Shown here: piece by piece, positions 27,227 through 36,269 of the stretch | How positions within the stretch are numbered: position 1 is the first letter of the stretch | Layout: each line of letters begins with the position of its first letter | Assembly: GCA_009692825.1 (NCBI GenBank) | Contig: SHYL01000004.1 | Span: 1 to 51,800, forward strand | Origin: Dehalococcoidia bacterium | GTDB taxonomy: Bacteria; Chloroflexota; Dehalococcoidia; SHYB01; SHYL01 | Direction of reading: 5' to 3' | DNA: 51,800 nucleotides | The notes under the pieces: model-generated | Told to the model about the DNA's origin: nothing | What the model saw: the letters and a program-made list of their open reading frames with translations, nothing else | The model's database searches: none | Position numbers and translations under genes: made by a program

Positions 27227-29233
27227 ATGCCTGAAGTTGGCTACGCTTGTCTTGTTATTGCGCTCATTTCCTCCGTCTTCGGTGTATTTGCCTCTCTCAT
27301 AGGCATGCGCATTCGAGACAATTTCCTCATCGCCGCCAGCAGAAGTATCGCGCTGCTGACATTCGCCGCGATGTCTACCTCGATGGTCATGCTCTGGCTG
27401 CTTCTACTCACGCATAATTTCCAGGCCAAATACGTCCACGATTTCACCAGCAGCGTAATGCCCGCCCACTATACGTTCGCCGCGTTCTGGGCTGGAAACG
27501 CAGGGTCGCTGATGTTCATGACGTGGGTGCTGTCAGCGTTTGCGGCAGCAGTTACGTTTTTCAATCGGAAGACTAAGCGGGAGTCCATGCCGTACACAAC
27601 GGCCGTGATGCTTACCGTAACGGCTATGCTCACGTCCATGCTGGTACTCAAGGCTCACCTGTTCCTGCAGTTTCCGTTCAAGCCTAACGAAGGACTTGGG
27701 CTCAACCCGATCCTTGAAAACCCATTCATGGTGATACACCCGCCGCTGTTGCTATCAAGCTTTATGGCGTTTTCTGTGCCCTTCGCGCTGACTATAGGAG
27801 CGCTGGCGGCAGGCACGCTAGATAAGGACTGGCTGGCCAGCGTTAGGCGGTGGGGATTGCTGGCATGGCTTATATCAGGCGTCGGCAATATCCTGGGCAT
27901 GGTGTGGGCGTACAACGAGCTAGACCTTGCGTGGGGCGGCTACTGGGGATGGGACCCCGTGGAGAACGCGGCGATAATCCCGTGGTTCCTGGGTACTGCA
28001 TATATACATATGCTGGTGCTGGTGAAGCAGCGGAAGGATATGTTCAAGGCGTGGAGTGTTTTTCTAATCCTACTTACATTTAATCTGGCGTTTTACGGCA
28101 CGTTCCTCGGCAGGACGGGCTTCCTCCAGTCTGTTCATACATTCGGCGCGTCAGGGCTCGGCCCTTATCTGCTTTCGTTCGAGGTCGGGATGGCGGTGCT
28201 TTCGCTGGGACTTTTGTATTTGAAGCGGAGCCTGTTCATGCCTGCAGGGCATACCCTTTCATGGTTTTCCAAGGAAGGCGCGTTTGCGCTGAACAACTTC
28301 CTGCTGGTGGCGGTCGCAGCAATAATCTTCTGGGGAACCCTCTTTCCCGTTGTATATGAGCTGTTTACCGGCAAAACCATCGTTGTAGATGCGAGCTTTT
28401 ACAACAAGACGCTGGCAGTGCCGCTTCTTTTGCTTCTCCTGCTCATGGGTGTAGGCCCGTTCATGATGTGGAGATTCACAACCATTCAAAAGGCTAAGAG
28501 CCAGTTCACGTTCCCTCTGATGGCCGGGGCGCTGGTAATTATCGGTCTGCTTGGTGCTGGCATAAGGGAGTTGATAGCAATCGTAGGATTTGCGGCGTGT
28601 ACGGTGGTGATGGCATCGGTGGTGCAGGAGTGGCTGACACTGACGTTATGGCGCATGAAAAAGAGGAAAGAATCTGTATTTACGGCGTTCAAAACGCTCA
28701 TGTTTGCAAACAGGTCTAAGTATGGCGGATACGTTGTGCATATAGGCGTAACCGTGCTTAGCAGCGGGATACTCGCGTCGTCATTTTTCAGCGTGACTAG
28801 CACCGCAGACTTGGTACCCGGCGAACGGATGCCAATAAATGACCACTACGAGGCGCTGTACAAGTTCCCGGTGCAGGACTTCGGGAAGGATCGAGATATT
28901 TACTCCGCCGAGGTGCAGATCATAGAAACAAGCTCAGGAAAAGTAGTCGCTACGGCGCACCCCAAGGCGATAAATAAGCTGAATTTTGGGCTGATAGTCA
29001 TCGAGCCTGACATCAAGATGGGATTTCTAAAGGACGTCAAAGTTGTTATGAAACAGCTCTTTGAAAGCGATGTAGTTGAGCTTGAGGTCCAGATAAAACC
29101 GATGGTTATGTGGATATGGATAGGCGGCGGAATCATATTCCTGGGCGGCATATTCGCTTTCTGGCCTGACAATAAGAACCGCAAGGACCCTGACGAAGAG
29201 CAGGAAATAGACAGCAAGCTGGCTGAAGTATGA
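27227..29233 (+). CDS. ccmF: Cytochrome c haem lyase subunit CcmF
   Basis: 668 residues with about 14 membrane helices. The haem-handling WWD segment WGGYWGWDPVEN starts at Trp236; family segments HFLxxPPLLLxSF (here MVIHPPLLLSSF), LGRTGFLQSVHTF and the large C-terminal periplasmic domain are present. Within system I it ligates haem from holo-CcmE to apocytochrome c on the outer side of the membrane. First gene of the ccm cluster, which continues to ccmE and then into the cytochrome bc genes. Stop overlaps the next start by 4 bases. Confidence 0.96.
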   Translation: MPEVGYACLVIALISSVFGVFASLIGMRIRDNFLIAASRSIALLTFAAMSTSMVMLWLLLLTHNFQAKYVHDFTSSVMPAHYTFAAFWAGNAGSLMFMTWVLSAFAAAVTFFNRKTKRESMPYTTAVMLTVTAMLTSMLVLKAHLFLQFPFKPNEGLGLNPILENPFMVIHPPLLLSSFMAFSVPFALTIGALAAGTLDKDWLASVRRWGLLAWLISGVGNILGMVWAYNELDLAWGGYWGWDPVENAAIIPWFLGTAYIHMLVLVKQRKDMFKAWSVFLILLTFNLAFYGTFLGRTGFLQSVHTFGASGLGPYLLSFEVGMAVLSLGLLYLKRSLFMPAGHTLSWFSKEGAFALNNFLLVAVAAIIFWGTLFPVVYELFTGKTIVVDASFYNKTLAVPLLLLLLLMGVGPFMMWRFTTIQKAKSQFTFPLMAGALVIIGLLGAGIRELIAIVGFAACTVVMASVVQEWLTLTLWRMKKRKESVFTAFKTLMFANRSKYGGYVVHIGVTVLSSGILASSFFSVTSTADLVPGERMPINDHYEALYKFPVQDFGKDRDIYSAEVQIIETSSGKVVATAHPKAINKLNFGLIVIEPDIKMGFLKDVKVVMKQLFESDVVELEVQIKPMVMWIWIGGGIIFLGGIFAFWPDNKNRKDPDEEQEIDSKLAEV

Positions 29234-30234
29234 AACGACTAATACTCGCTGCACTCCTTTTAAGCTTGGTGCTTTCACTTTCCATGCATCTCGTAGACGG
29301 ATTCGCGCAGGCTTCAAAAGGCACGATATCAATCATGGCCATAAACGGTACGTCCGGTGGTGACCAGCCTTCCGGCGCAACCGTATTGCTGCAGTCGGCG
29401 CGGGACGATAAGCTTGTAGAAGCGGGCAAAGCCACGCTCGACTCGTCAGGTATAGCCAATTTCAATGATTTTGATGTTTCACGCCTGTATGTCGCCACGA
29501 TAACTTACAAAAACGTGCCGTTTTTCAGCGATGTGATTCAATTCACAGCAGGGCAAAGCAGCGTTATGAGCCATGTTAGCGTCTATGAGTCCACGGGCGA
29601 TCCTGCTGTTATTAGCGATGCCAGAATCGCGATGTACATAAGCGAGAGAGACGGCATAGTTCAAGTGACCGAAGCGCACAGCGTGACGAATTCGAGCACG
29701 CTTGTATATGTGGGTTCTGCGCCGGGCGTAGCCGGCCGGTTCCAGACGGTGCGCATCGGACTGCCAACCGGCGCGTCGGTACCAACGTATGCCGCGGGAT
29801 TTTCGGAGACGACTGTACAGAGAGGTGGCAACGTGCTTACTGACACCCGCCCGATTTTGCCCGGCCGAAAAGAGTATGCGTTCAGCTACGACCTGGTATA
29901 TCTTTCAAACGACCTTGAAATGAGCAGGCGGTTTTTTGTGCCTACGTCCAGGTTTGAAGTTTTTCTGCCGAGCGGCGTATTAAACATGCAAGGCCCACAG
30001 CTTACAAAAGAGGACCAGATAGAGATAAGCGGCCGCAAGCTGGATAGGTATTCTGTTTCCTCTATTGGTACAGGGAGCAGCATCACGATGACGCTTGGCA
30101 ACCTGCCGTATCACGACTCGCTAACTCCCCTGCGCAACTGGATACTGATTCTCGGCGGATTAAGCGGAGTTGGCTTGATAGGGTGGAGAGTGTTTCGCAG
30201 GAAACGTACATTAGCTTTACAGGCAAATCAATAG
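29230..30234 (+). CDS. Unknown secreted, membrane-anchored protein in the ccm cluster
   Basis: 334 residues. N-terminal signal peptide (LILAALLLSLVLSLSMHLVDGFAQA), an extracellular part rich in beta strands, and one C-terminal membrane helix (NWILILGGLSGVGLIGW) followed by RRKR, so it is anchored with its bulk outside. The start of the mature part (GTISIMAINGTSGGDQPSGATVLLQ) resembles a carboxypeptidase-regulatory/Ig-like beta domain. There are no cysteines, which rules out a CcmG/CcmH thiol-redox role. Its start overlaps the ccmF stop (ATGA), so it is translated with ccmF. Perhaps an apocytochrome-holding or accessory subunit; this is inference. Confidence 0.85.
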   Translation: MKRLILAALLLSLVLSLSMHLVDGFAQASKGTISIMAINGTSGGDQPSGATVLLQSARDDKLVEAGKATLDSSGIANFNDFDVSRLYVATITYKNVPFFSDVIQFTAGQSSVMSHVSVYESTGDPAVISDARIAMYISERDGIVQVTEAHSVTNSSTLVYVGSAPGVAGRFQTVRIGLPTGASVPTYAAGFSETTVQRGGNVLTDTRPILPGRKEYAFSYDLVYLSNDLEMSRRFFVPTSRFEVFLPSGVLNMQGPQLTKEDQIEISGRKLDRYSVSSIGTGSSITMTLGNLPYHDSLTPLRNWILILGGLSGVGLIGWRVFRRKRTLALQANQ

Positions 30235-30272
30235 AAAAGGGGTTAAGTTTAATTTGTTAGAGGGCTACAGTT

Positions 30273-30590
30273 GTGCTTCTGATCATATCTAACGTATTTA
30301 TGACTTTTGCATGGTACGGGCATTTGAAATTTAAATTTTCCCCGCTATGGATAGTTATTTTCGCTAGCTGGGGCATAGCGTTTGTCGAATACTGTTTCCA
30401 GGTGCCGGCAAACAGGATATGGCACGAAAGGTTCTCGGCGGCGCAGCTAAAGATTATCCAGGAATTAATCACGCTAAGCGTCTTTTCAGTCTTTTCCGTC
30501 GTTTACCTGAAAGAGGCGCTGAGGTGGAACTATGTCGCAGCGTTTGGATTGATCTTACTTGCTGTGGTAGTCGCATTCAAAAAATGGTGA
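30273..30590 (+). CDS. DUF486/DMT-like small membrane protein
   Basis: 105 residues, four membrane helices, GTG start with GAGG 9 bases upstream. The segments LIISNVFMTFAWYGHLKF, WGIAFVEYCFQVPANRIWH and FSAAQLKIIQELITLSVFSV are the hallmark of DUF486, a small EamA-like family of unknown function. It sits between the ccmF pair and ccmA and its stop is 3 bases before the ccmA start, so it is in the operon. DUF486 is not a known part of cytochrome c maturation, which makes the position odd. Confidence 0.9.
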   Translation: MLLIISNVFMTFAWYGHLKFKFSPLWIVIFASWGIAFVEYCFQVPANRIWHERFSAAQLKIIQELITLSVFSVFSVVYLKEALRWNYVAAFGLILLAVVVAFKKW

Positions 30591-30593
30591 TAA

Positions 30594-31304
30594 GTGGTCG
30601 AAGTTAGGAACATATACAAATCGTATGGGTTGACTAGGGCGCTAAGGGGCGTCAGCTTCACCGTTCCACACGGCAACTTTATGGTGCTCGTCGGACCTAA
30701 CGGGTCCGGCAAAACTACGCTGCTTAAGGTGCTTTCGGGACTTACAAGGTCTGAGCATGGTTCGGTTGCGATCGATGGGCGTGATATACGCAACGATTCG
30801 TCTCAAGTCAGGCGGCGTACAGGCGTTGTACTGCACCAGAATATGCTGTACGGCGAGCTTACGGCGCGCGGTAACCTGAACTTCTATGCGCAGATGTACG
30901 GCCTGCGCAACCCGGACGAACGCATCCTCCAGGTCGTGGCGCAGATGGGCATGACTGCGCATATCGACCAGCGTGTGAGCAGCATGTCACACGGCATGGC
31001 AAAGCGAATCTCTATCGCGAGGGCGCTGCTTCACAATCCGGACGTATTGCTGCTCGATGAGCCGGAGACGGGACTCGATGAAGAAGGCATTGAGATTTTG
31101 AAAAACATCGTTATAGGCAAAAACGAAGCTGGTATCAGGAAGACGGTGTTGATGTCTACCCACAACATATCGCAATGGCTGGAGATAAGTGATCGTGTGC
31201 TTGTCATGGCTGCGGGACGTGTGGTGCATGACGGACCGTCCAGCATGTTAAGCGCGGCATCCCTACGGAAGGTTTACCAGGAGCTTGTCGAGGTGGAGCG
31301 CTGA
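30594..31304 (+). CDS. ccmA: Haem exporter ATP-binding protein CcmA
   Basis: 236 residues, GTG start. Walker A GPNGSGKTT (34-42), signature region MSHGMAKRISIARALL (the LSGGQ is replaced by MSHGM, as often in CcmA-like proteins), Walker B VLLLDEPETGLD, and the H-loop STHN. Works with CcmB and CcmC to release holo-CcmE. Its stop overlaps the ccmB start. Probably translated by coupling with the preceding gene, since the ribosome site is weak. Confidence 0.93.
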   Translation: MVEVRNIYKSYGLTRALRGVSFTVPHGNFMVLVGPNGSGKTTLLKVLSGLTRSEHGSVAIDGRDIRNDSSQVRRRTGVVLHQNMLYGELTARGNLNFYAQMYGLRNPDERILQVVAQMGMTAHIDQRVSSMSHGMAKRISIARALLHNPDVLLLDEPETGLDEEGIEILKNIVIGKNEAGIRKTVLMSTHNISQWLEISDRVLVMAAGRVVHDGPSSMLSAASLRKVYQELVEVER

Positions 31305-31975
31305 TGGAATTCGCGCGCCAGGTTTGGACGATCGTGTGGAAGGACATAATAGTAGAGGCGCGCTCGCGTCAGATCGTGGCGCCTGTGCTGGTATTCGCGG
31401 TCCTTGTGCTGGTCATATTTAACTTTGCGCTCAGCCCAACGTCCTCAAACATACCGCAACTCGCGCCCGGCGTCCTGTGGGTATCGTTTACATTTGCTGG
31501 CGTACTGAGCGTCAACAGGTCATTCGTGCTTGAAAACGAGAACGGCTCTATTCTCGGCCTAATGCTCTCGCCGGTGAGCCGTGAAGCGTTATTTACGGGT
31601 AAGATGCTCAGCAACCTTATTTTCATAGGTGCTGTTGAGCTTGTTACAGTGCCTGTTTTCTCAGTATTGTTCAACCAGGAGTTATTCCCGCCCATGCTTC
31701 TGGTGGTGCTGTTTCTGGCCACCTCGGGTTTCTCTGCGGTAGGCAGTATTTTCGCGGCGCTGGCTATAAACACACGTTTCAGAGAAATCATGCTTCCGCT
31801 GCTTATGTTCCCGGTAGTTGTGCCTGTTATAATTTCTGCAGTGAAGGCTACCGAAATCATTCTTACTTCATCTCCTGCAGGCGACATGATTAAATGGCTA
31901 GAGATGCTAGTGGCGTTCGACCTGATCTTCTTTCTTATTGCGGCTGTCGCGTTTGAATATGTAATAGAGGAATAA
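31304..31975 (+). CDS. ccmB: Haem exporter membrane protein CcmB
   Basis: 223 residues with six membrane helices; begins with the cytoplasmic VWTIVWKDIIVEARSRQIV typical of CcmB (family KDLxxExRxR) and has LAPGVLWVSFTFAGVLSVNRSF and the EREN-like LENENGSILGLMLSP motif. Permease partner of CcmA. Start overlaps the ccmA stop by one base. Confidence 0.94.
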   Translation: MEFARQVWTIVWKDIIVEARSRQIVAPVLVFAVLVLVIFNFALSPTSSNIPQLAPGVLWVSFTFAGVLSVNRSFVLENENGSILGLMLSPVSREALFTGKMLSNLIFIGAVELVTVPVFSVLFNQELFPPMLLVVLFLATSGFSAVGSIFAALAINTRFREIMLPLLMFPVVVPVIISAVKATEIILTSSPAGDMIKWLEMLVAFDLIFFLIAAVAFEYVIEE

Positions 31976-31977
31976 TT

Positions 31978-32721
31978 TTGACTACGAAACACCTCGAAAA
32001 AATCAATAGCCTTCTCCTGCCGGTCTGTTTTGCAGGCGTGCTTCTCGTGATGTACATGGCGCTGGGGTGGGCCCCGCTGGAGACAACAGAAGGCCATGTA
32101 CAGCGTATTTTCTACGTACACGTGCCGGTTAGCTGGTCAGCGTTTGTAGCGTTTTTCGTGGTGTTTGTCTCTAGTATTTTGTTTCTTATAAAGCGCAGTG
32201 AAAAATGGGACTGGCTCGCCGTATCCGCGGCAGAGCTTGGTTTACTGATGACCACACTCAGCCTGATAAGCGGCATCATCTGGGGAAGGCCTACATGGGG
32301 CGTCTGGTGGGTATGGGACCCACGGCTTACGTCTACGTTGCTGATGTGGATGATATACGTGGCCTACCTGATGGTGCGCGCCTACTCGTCGGAAGCCGGA
32401 CGAGGGTCACGGATGGCGGCCGTGATCGGAATCATTGGCTTCGCTGATGTGCCGGTGGTCTATTACTCAGTGGTCTGGTGGCAGAACATACACCCGCAGC
32501 CGCTCATAAGGCCCGGCAACCTTGAGCTTACTGGAAGCATGGCTCTGGTTCTGCTCACATCCACGATAGTTTTCACAATATTTCTTTTTTATCTTATTTC
32601 ACGAAGGTTCTTGCTGGAGAAAGCAACATCCGAGCTGGCGGTTATGAAGCGCACCCTTCGGGAAGAAGAACAGGATGCCAGGATCGCGAAAATAAAAATA
32701 GATAGGGCGGAAAATAAATGA
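31978..32721 (+). CDS. ccmC: Haem-handling protein CcmC
   Basis: 247 residues, six membrane helices, TTG start 2 bases after ccmB. WWD motif in the outer loop reads WGRPTWGVWWVWDPRLTS; the flanking haem-ligand histidines are in FYVHVPVSW and WWQNIHPQPL. Presents haem to CcmE. The C-terminal cytoplasmic tail is charged and longer than in E. coli. Stop overlaps the ccmD start. Confidence 0.95.
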   Translation: MTTKHLEKINSLLLPVCFAGVLLVMYMALGWAPLETTEGHVQRIFYVHVPVSWSAFVAFFVVFVSSILFLIKRSEKWDWLAVSAAELGLLMTTLSLISGIIWGRPTWGVWWVWDPRLTSTLLMWMIYVAYLMVRAYSSEAGRGSRMAAVIGIIGFADVPVVYYSVVWWQNIHPQPLIRPGNLELTGSMALVLLTSTIVFTIFLFYLISRRFLLEKATSELAVMKRTLREEEQDARIAKIKIDRAENK

Positions 32722-32966
32722 GACGCTTCGTTTTAGCGGCAGCATTTGCATCGATTCTGGTCATGCTGCCCGGCTACGCTTTTGCCAGCGCTTCCTTGCA
32801 GGTGGAGCAGCACCCGACAAACTTGCGCTACATATTTGCCGCGTTCATGGCGATATGGGCAGGCTATTTTCTATACGCATTGTTTATGGGGTGGCGCGAA
32901 CTCAAGCTCAGGCGCTATGTTGAAGAGCTGCAAACATTATTGAAAGACCGCGCTAAGAAATCCTGA
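32718..32966 (+). CDS. ccmD: CcmD-like small membrane protein
   Basis: 82 residues. An N-terminal hydrophobic stretch (LAAAFASILVMLPGYAFA) that may be a signal peptide, then one helix YIFAAFMAIWAGYFLYALFMGW and a charged tail LKLRRYVEELQTLLKD. This order (one membrane helix followed by Arg/Leu-rich cytoplasmic tail) and the position right after ccmC fit CcmD, which helps release holo-CcmE; sequence conservation in CcmD is low. Confidence 0.75.
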   Translation: MRRFVLAAAFASILVMLPGYAFASASLQVEQHPTNLRYIFAAFMAIWAGYFLYALFMGWRELKLRRYVEELQTLLKDRAKKS

Positions 32967-33059
32967 TTAAAATAGAGTTAAGCATGCCTTCAAAGAAGAT
33001 AAAGGCCAGCGCAAAGGTGGGGAATGGATAGAAGAAGCTTGCTCTCCCGCCCGGCACCA

Positions 33060-33569
33060 TTAGGAATAAGGATGGCAGGGACACCCGGAGCGATAAGAGG
33101 CTGGGGACGCTGCTTTGTTGTAATCCAGCCTTGTGATATCGCCGGACGCCTTACCTATGTATAGCTTGCCGTCGGGTCCGAAAGTCATAACTGCTAGGCC
33201 GTCGAACCTCTCGGGCAGCGCCTCAGCTGTAAATCCTCTCTGGAGTGTCAGGCCTGAGCTCGCATCTTTCACCAGGTCTGCAGGCTTAAGCGGCCCGGGT
33301 GCGGAATTGGCGACGGGCGGTGGAGATGGGGTTGCTGTAGGAGGCAATGGCGTTGACGTTGGCGTTGAAACTGAGGTTGGTATCGTGGTTGCAGGTGTGA
33401 CGGTAGGGGTAACGCCGGATACTGCGGTCGCTGACGGCGAAAGCGGGGTGCTGGTTGAAGGCACGTCCTCAGAACTGCAGGCAGCCGACAGGAACAAACA
33501 GGCGAACGAAATAATGTAAGTAAGTCTCAAATAATTCCTCACTGACTTCCATAGTATCAAGTTATCCAA
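33060..33569 (-). pseudogene. Truncated PQQ-dependent sugar dehydrogenase-type lipoprotein
   Basis: Minus strand, inside the ccm/bc cluster. Residues after a TTG or GTG start (33569 or 33542) form a lipoprotein signal with LSAAC and a Ser/Thr/Pro linker, then GFTAEALPERFDGLAVMTFG and PDGKLYIGKASGDITRLD, which is the opening blade of the glucose/sorbosone dehydrogenase beta-propeller. The remaining 300-400 residues of the propeller are missing; after ITRLDYNKA the reading loses similarity and stops. Most likely a 5' remnant left by deletion. Interrupts the ccmD-ccmE order. Confidence 0.72.
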
Positions 33570-33726
33570 TCGATTTAATTAAGGGAAATGAAGTAAACTC
33601 TCGATTGCAAAATTATGGGGGTATGTATATGATTTATGTGGATTTTTGGAAAGTGAAAAAAGACACATACCAGCTAAACTAAAGCTAAGCATATGCGCCG
33701 TTTTTCAGCAAATATTCGAGCGCTAA

Positions 33727-34155
33727 TTGCAAAAACAGGCAGAGAGTATTAAGAAGAGATTCGCTTGGACATCCCGGACCAGGAAGCTAGTCATAGTAGG
33801 GACAGTTATAGCCCTTGCGATAGGCTTCCTCACGTTCCAAACTTTTCAGAGCGCATCGGAGTTTGTAGTAAGCGTAAGCGATCTGAAAACAGCTTATGCA
33901 AGCGGGAATAACAAAGAGACGCGTGTTATAGGAAAAGTGATGGTCTCCAGCATAAATAGGAATACGGTTAACAAAACTATGGCCTTCTCGATAACGGACG
34001 GCGTAGTTACAATTCCTGTCATATATAGAGGCGGAGTAACCACCCAGTTCTATCAAGCCGATGCCGATGTCGTTATCGAGGGAAAGTTTGATAGCTCCAA
34101 CACTTTCGTTGCCAGCAACGTTATAAGCAGACACGCTTCGACATTTAAAGAGTAG
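33727..34155 (+). CDS. ccmE: Cytochrome c maturation chaperone CcmE
   Basis: 142 residues, TTG start. A cytoplasmic N-terminus, one membrane helix (KLVIVGTVIALAIGFLTFQT), then the OB-fold domain (VIGKVMVSSINRNTVNKTMAFSITD, IPVIYRGGVTTQFYQADADVVIEGKF). The haem-binding histidine is His136 in VISRHASTF, near the C-terminus as in other CcmE. The conserved HxxxY motif here reads HASTF, so the Tyr haem ligand is replaced by Phe. The usual C-terminal extension is absent; the protein ends two residues later. 17 bases before the flavoprotein gene, so co-transcribed with the bc operon. Confidence 0.9.
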   Translation: MQKQAESIKKRFAWTSRTRKLVIVGTVIALAIGFLTFQTFQSASEFVVSVSDLKTAYASGNNKETRVIGKVMVSSINRNTVNKTMAFSITDGVVTIPVIYRGGVTTQFYQADADVVIEGKFDSSNTFVASNVISRHASTFKE

Positions 34156-34172
34156 TCTTGATCAGGAGCAAT

Positions 34173-36269
34173 ATGACGGTCAACAATGAACAGAAATACA
34201 AGATAAGCGTAGTTGACGTCGATTATTACAAGGCTCAGATAGAGTGCCAGGCGGCCTGCCCAGTCCACACCGACGCACGCGGATATGTTCTTTCAGTTGC
34301 GAGCGGCGATTATCAGAAGGGCTACGTTCAGGCCAGACAGCCGAACCCATTTGCTTCCACATGCGGACAGGTCTGCAACGCGCCTTGCGAAAAGGCATGC
34401 AGGCGCGGCGAATTCGGCAACCCCGTAGCGATCAGAGCGCTGAAGCGCTTCCTCACCGAGCAGTACGGAGTCGAGGCGCAGGCAGGTATCGACGGACGTT
34501 CCGTTGGTCTTAAGCTGATGGACATGGTCGCACCGGAGAACTCACACACCTGGGAGAGCTTCGCAACGTTCAAGCAGGCAGGCGAAGACGTCAAGCGCAA
34601 GCAGGCCAAAATTGCTGTTATAGGCGCAGGGCCCGCAGGATTTACAGCTTGCCATGACCTCTCGATCCTCGGCTACAAGGTAACACTCCTCGAAGCGACG
34701 TCATTTCTGGGTGGAATGCACGTGCTGGGCGTGCCTGAATACCGTCTGGATAGACGCATGGTCGCGAGAGAAGTGGAAGACATCCTCTCGCTCGGCAATA
34801 TCGAAGTTAAGACAAATATGACGCTGGGCAAAGATTTCACAATCAAGGACTTGAAGGCGCAGGGATTCGAAGCGATCATCATCGCAATCGGCCTTTGGCG
34901 CAGCCGCGGCATACCGATACCGGGCGCGGAGACTCCAGGCGTTTTGAAGGCTCTTGAAGAATTCATACCTCAGACGAATACGCAGGTCCCGGTAATAGTG
35001 GGCAAGAAGATAGCGGTCATCGGCGGGGGCAATACGGCAATGGACGTCATCCGCACCGCGCTGCGGTTAGGCCCCGATGGAGTAATGGCTAAAGGCCCGG
35101 ATATCGATCAGGCGAGACGCGTGCGAGAGCTCCGCGAAAAGCCTCCTCTTCTGCGCGGTTATGCCGAGCAGAAAGACAAATTGATGGGCATCACAGGCAA
35201 GGGTGTTCCCAGAGTGCCTGAAAGGGAAGTACATGACCTTGTAGTTGAGGCGTGGGACGAAATGCTTGCCGACGAAGTTGAAAAAGAGGATGCGCTGGAA
35301 GAGGGAGTGATCTTCCACAACCGCGTAGGCCCTAAGAGGATCATCGTAAGAGACGGTAAAGTCTCAGGCGTTGAAGTGGCACGCGTAGCGCGTGTATATG
35401 ATGACCAGAACAGATTTAACCCGCAGTTCGTGCCGAACTCTGAGCATGTTATCGAGTGCGACACCGTTATCCTGGCAATCGGTCAGATGGCCGACCTGGG
35501 ATGGATACAGAAAGAGGACGGCGTTGAAATCAGCCGCAGAGGCTCGATAGTTATTGATAACGCCACGTATGCAACGACTGCCCCCGGCATATACGCCATC
35601 GGCGATATAAGCATCGGTCCCCGCCTGATCATCGACGCGGTGGCGGATGGACACAAGGTCTCCAAAGCGGTCGACGAATATTTACAGCAGAAGCGCGCTG
35701 TTATCGTGAAGCGCGGCTTTATGGAAAAGATTCCATACAACAATCTTCCGCACTATGGAATGCTGAACGTTCAATACGAGCGCCCTCCAATAGTGCCACT
35801 GCACGCCCGCATAGGCGTTGCTGAAATCGAGAAGGCATACACGGAGCAGATGGCCCGCAAGCAGGCAGAACGCTGCTTCATGTGTCACGTCCAGACTGTG
35901 TTCAAGGGCAGCTTGTGTATAATGTGCAACGGCTGTGTGGACATCTGTCCCGAGAACTGCCTGAAAATGGTGAGTCTCGCAGATATAGAGGGCGATGATA
36001 AGCTCGATGAAGTTATCAAGAACGAGTACGGACACTCGCTCAGTGAGTTCAAGCAGCAAGGCATAGATATCGGGTTGATAGCCGGACAGGGCAGTGTGAT
36101 GTTGAAAGACGACACGGCCTGCACGCGATGCGCATTATGCGCCAAGCGATGCCCGACGGAAGCTATCACGATGGAAGCCTTCTGGTTTGAAGAGAGCTTA
36201 GAATTCGAAAATGCCAAAATCGATCACGCGAGCAAAACCAAAGAACTTAATGCTGGTGCTATAAGATGA
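34173..36269 (+). CDS. Iron-sulfur flavoprotein, GltD/NfnB-like pyridine-nucleotide oxidoreductase with ferredoxin tail
   Basis: 698 residues from ATG 34173 (AGGAG 8 bases upstream). N-terminal domain with cysteines 25, 29, 64, 68, 72 and 76 (CQAACPVH, CGQVCNAPCEKACRRG) as in the Fer4_20 domain of GltD and dihydropyrimidine dehydrogenase. Then an FAD site (IAVIGAGPAGFTA, about 146) and an NAD(P) site (IAVIGGGNTAMDV, about 275) and the second FAD contact YAIGDIS. The C-terminus adds ferredoxin-like cysteines: CFMCHVQTVF, CIMCNGCVDICPENC and CTRCALCAKRCP. No signal, so cytoplasmic. Its stop overlaps the cytochrome b start (ATGA), so it belongs to the bc operon and probably exchanges electrons between NAD(P)H or ferredoxin and the quinone pool. 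No glutamate synthase large subunit is near. Confidence 0.9.
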   Translation: MTVNNEQKYKISVVDVDYYKAQIECQAACPVHTDARGYVLSVASGDYQKGYVQARQPNPFASTCGQVCNAPCEKACRRGEFGNPVAIRALKRFLTEQYGVEAQAGIDGRSVGLKLMDMVAPENSHTWESFATFKQAGEDVKRKQAKIAVIGAGPAGFTACHDLSILGYKVTLLEATSFLGGMHVLGVPEYRLDRRMVAREVEDILSLGNIEVKTNMTLGKDFTIKDLKAQGFEAIIIAIGLWRSRGIPIPGAETPGVLKALEEFIPQTNTQVPVIVGKKIAVIGGGNTAMDVIRTALRLGPDGVMAKGPDIDQARRVRELREKPPLLRGYAEQKDKLMGITGKGVPRVPEREVHDLVVEAWDEMLADEVEKEDALEEGVIFHNRVGPKRIIVRDGKVSGVEVARVARVYDDQNRFNPQFVPNSEHVIECDTVILAIGQMADLGWIQKEDGVEISRRGSIVIDNATYATTAPGIYAIGDISIGPRLIIDAVADGHKVSKAVDEYLQQKRAVIVKRGFMEKIPYNNLPHYGMLNVQYERPPIVPLHARIGVAEIEKAYTEQMARKQAERCFMCHVQTVFKGSLCIMCNGCVDICPENCLKMVSLADIEGDDKLDEVIKNEYGHSLSEFKQQGIDIGLIAGQGSVMLKDDTACTRCALCAKRCPTEAITMEAFWFEESLEFENAKIDHASKTKELNAGAIR

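Noticed and set aside
31369-32121. Long open frame antisense to ccmB and ccmC (also 40145-40933 antisense to moaA, 11370-12047 antisense to the MFS gene, 33787-34134 antisense to ccmE)
   Set aside because: Composition is Ser/Thr/Arg-rich with no family features, and the opposite strand encodes well-recognised proteins; these are shadows of codon bias.
34173-36269. Glutamate synthase small subunit (gltD)
   Set aside because: It has a C-terminal ferredoxin-like tail that GltD lacks, no gltB is near, and it is translationally coupled to cytochrome b.
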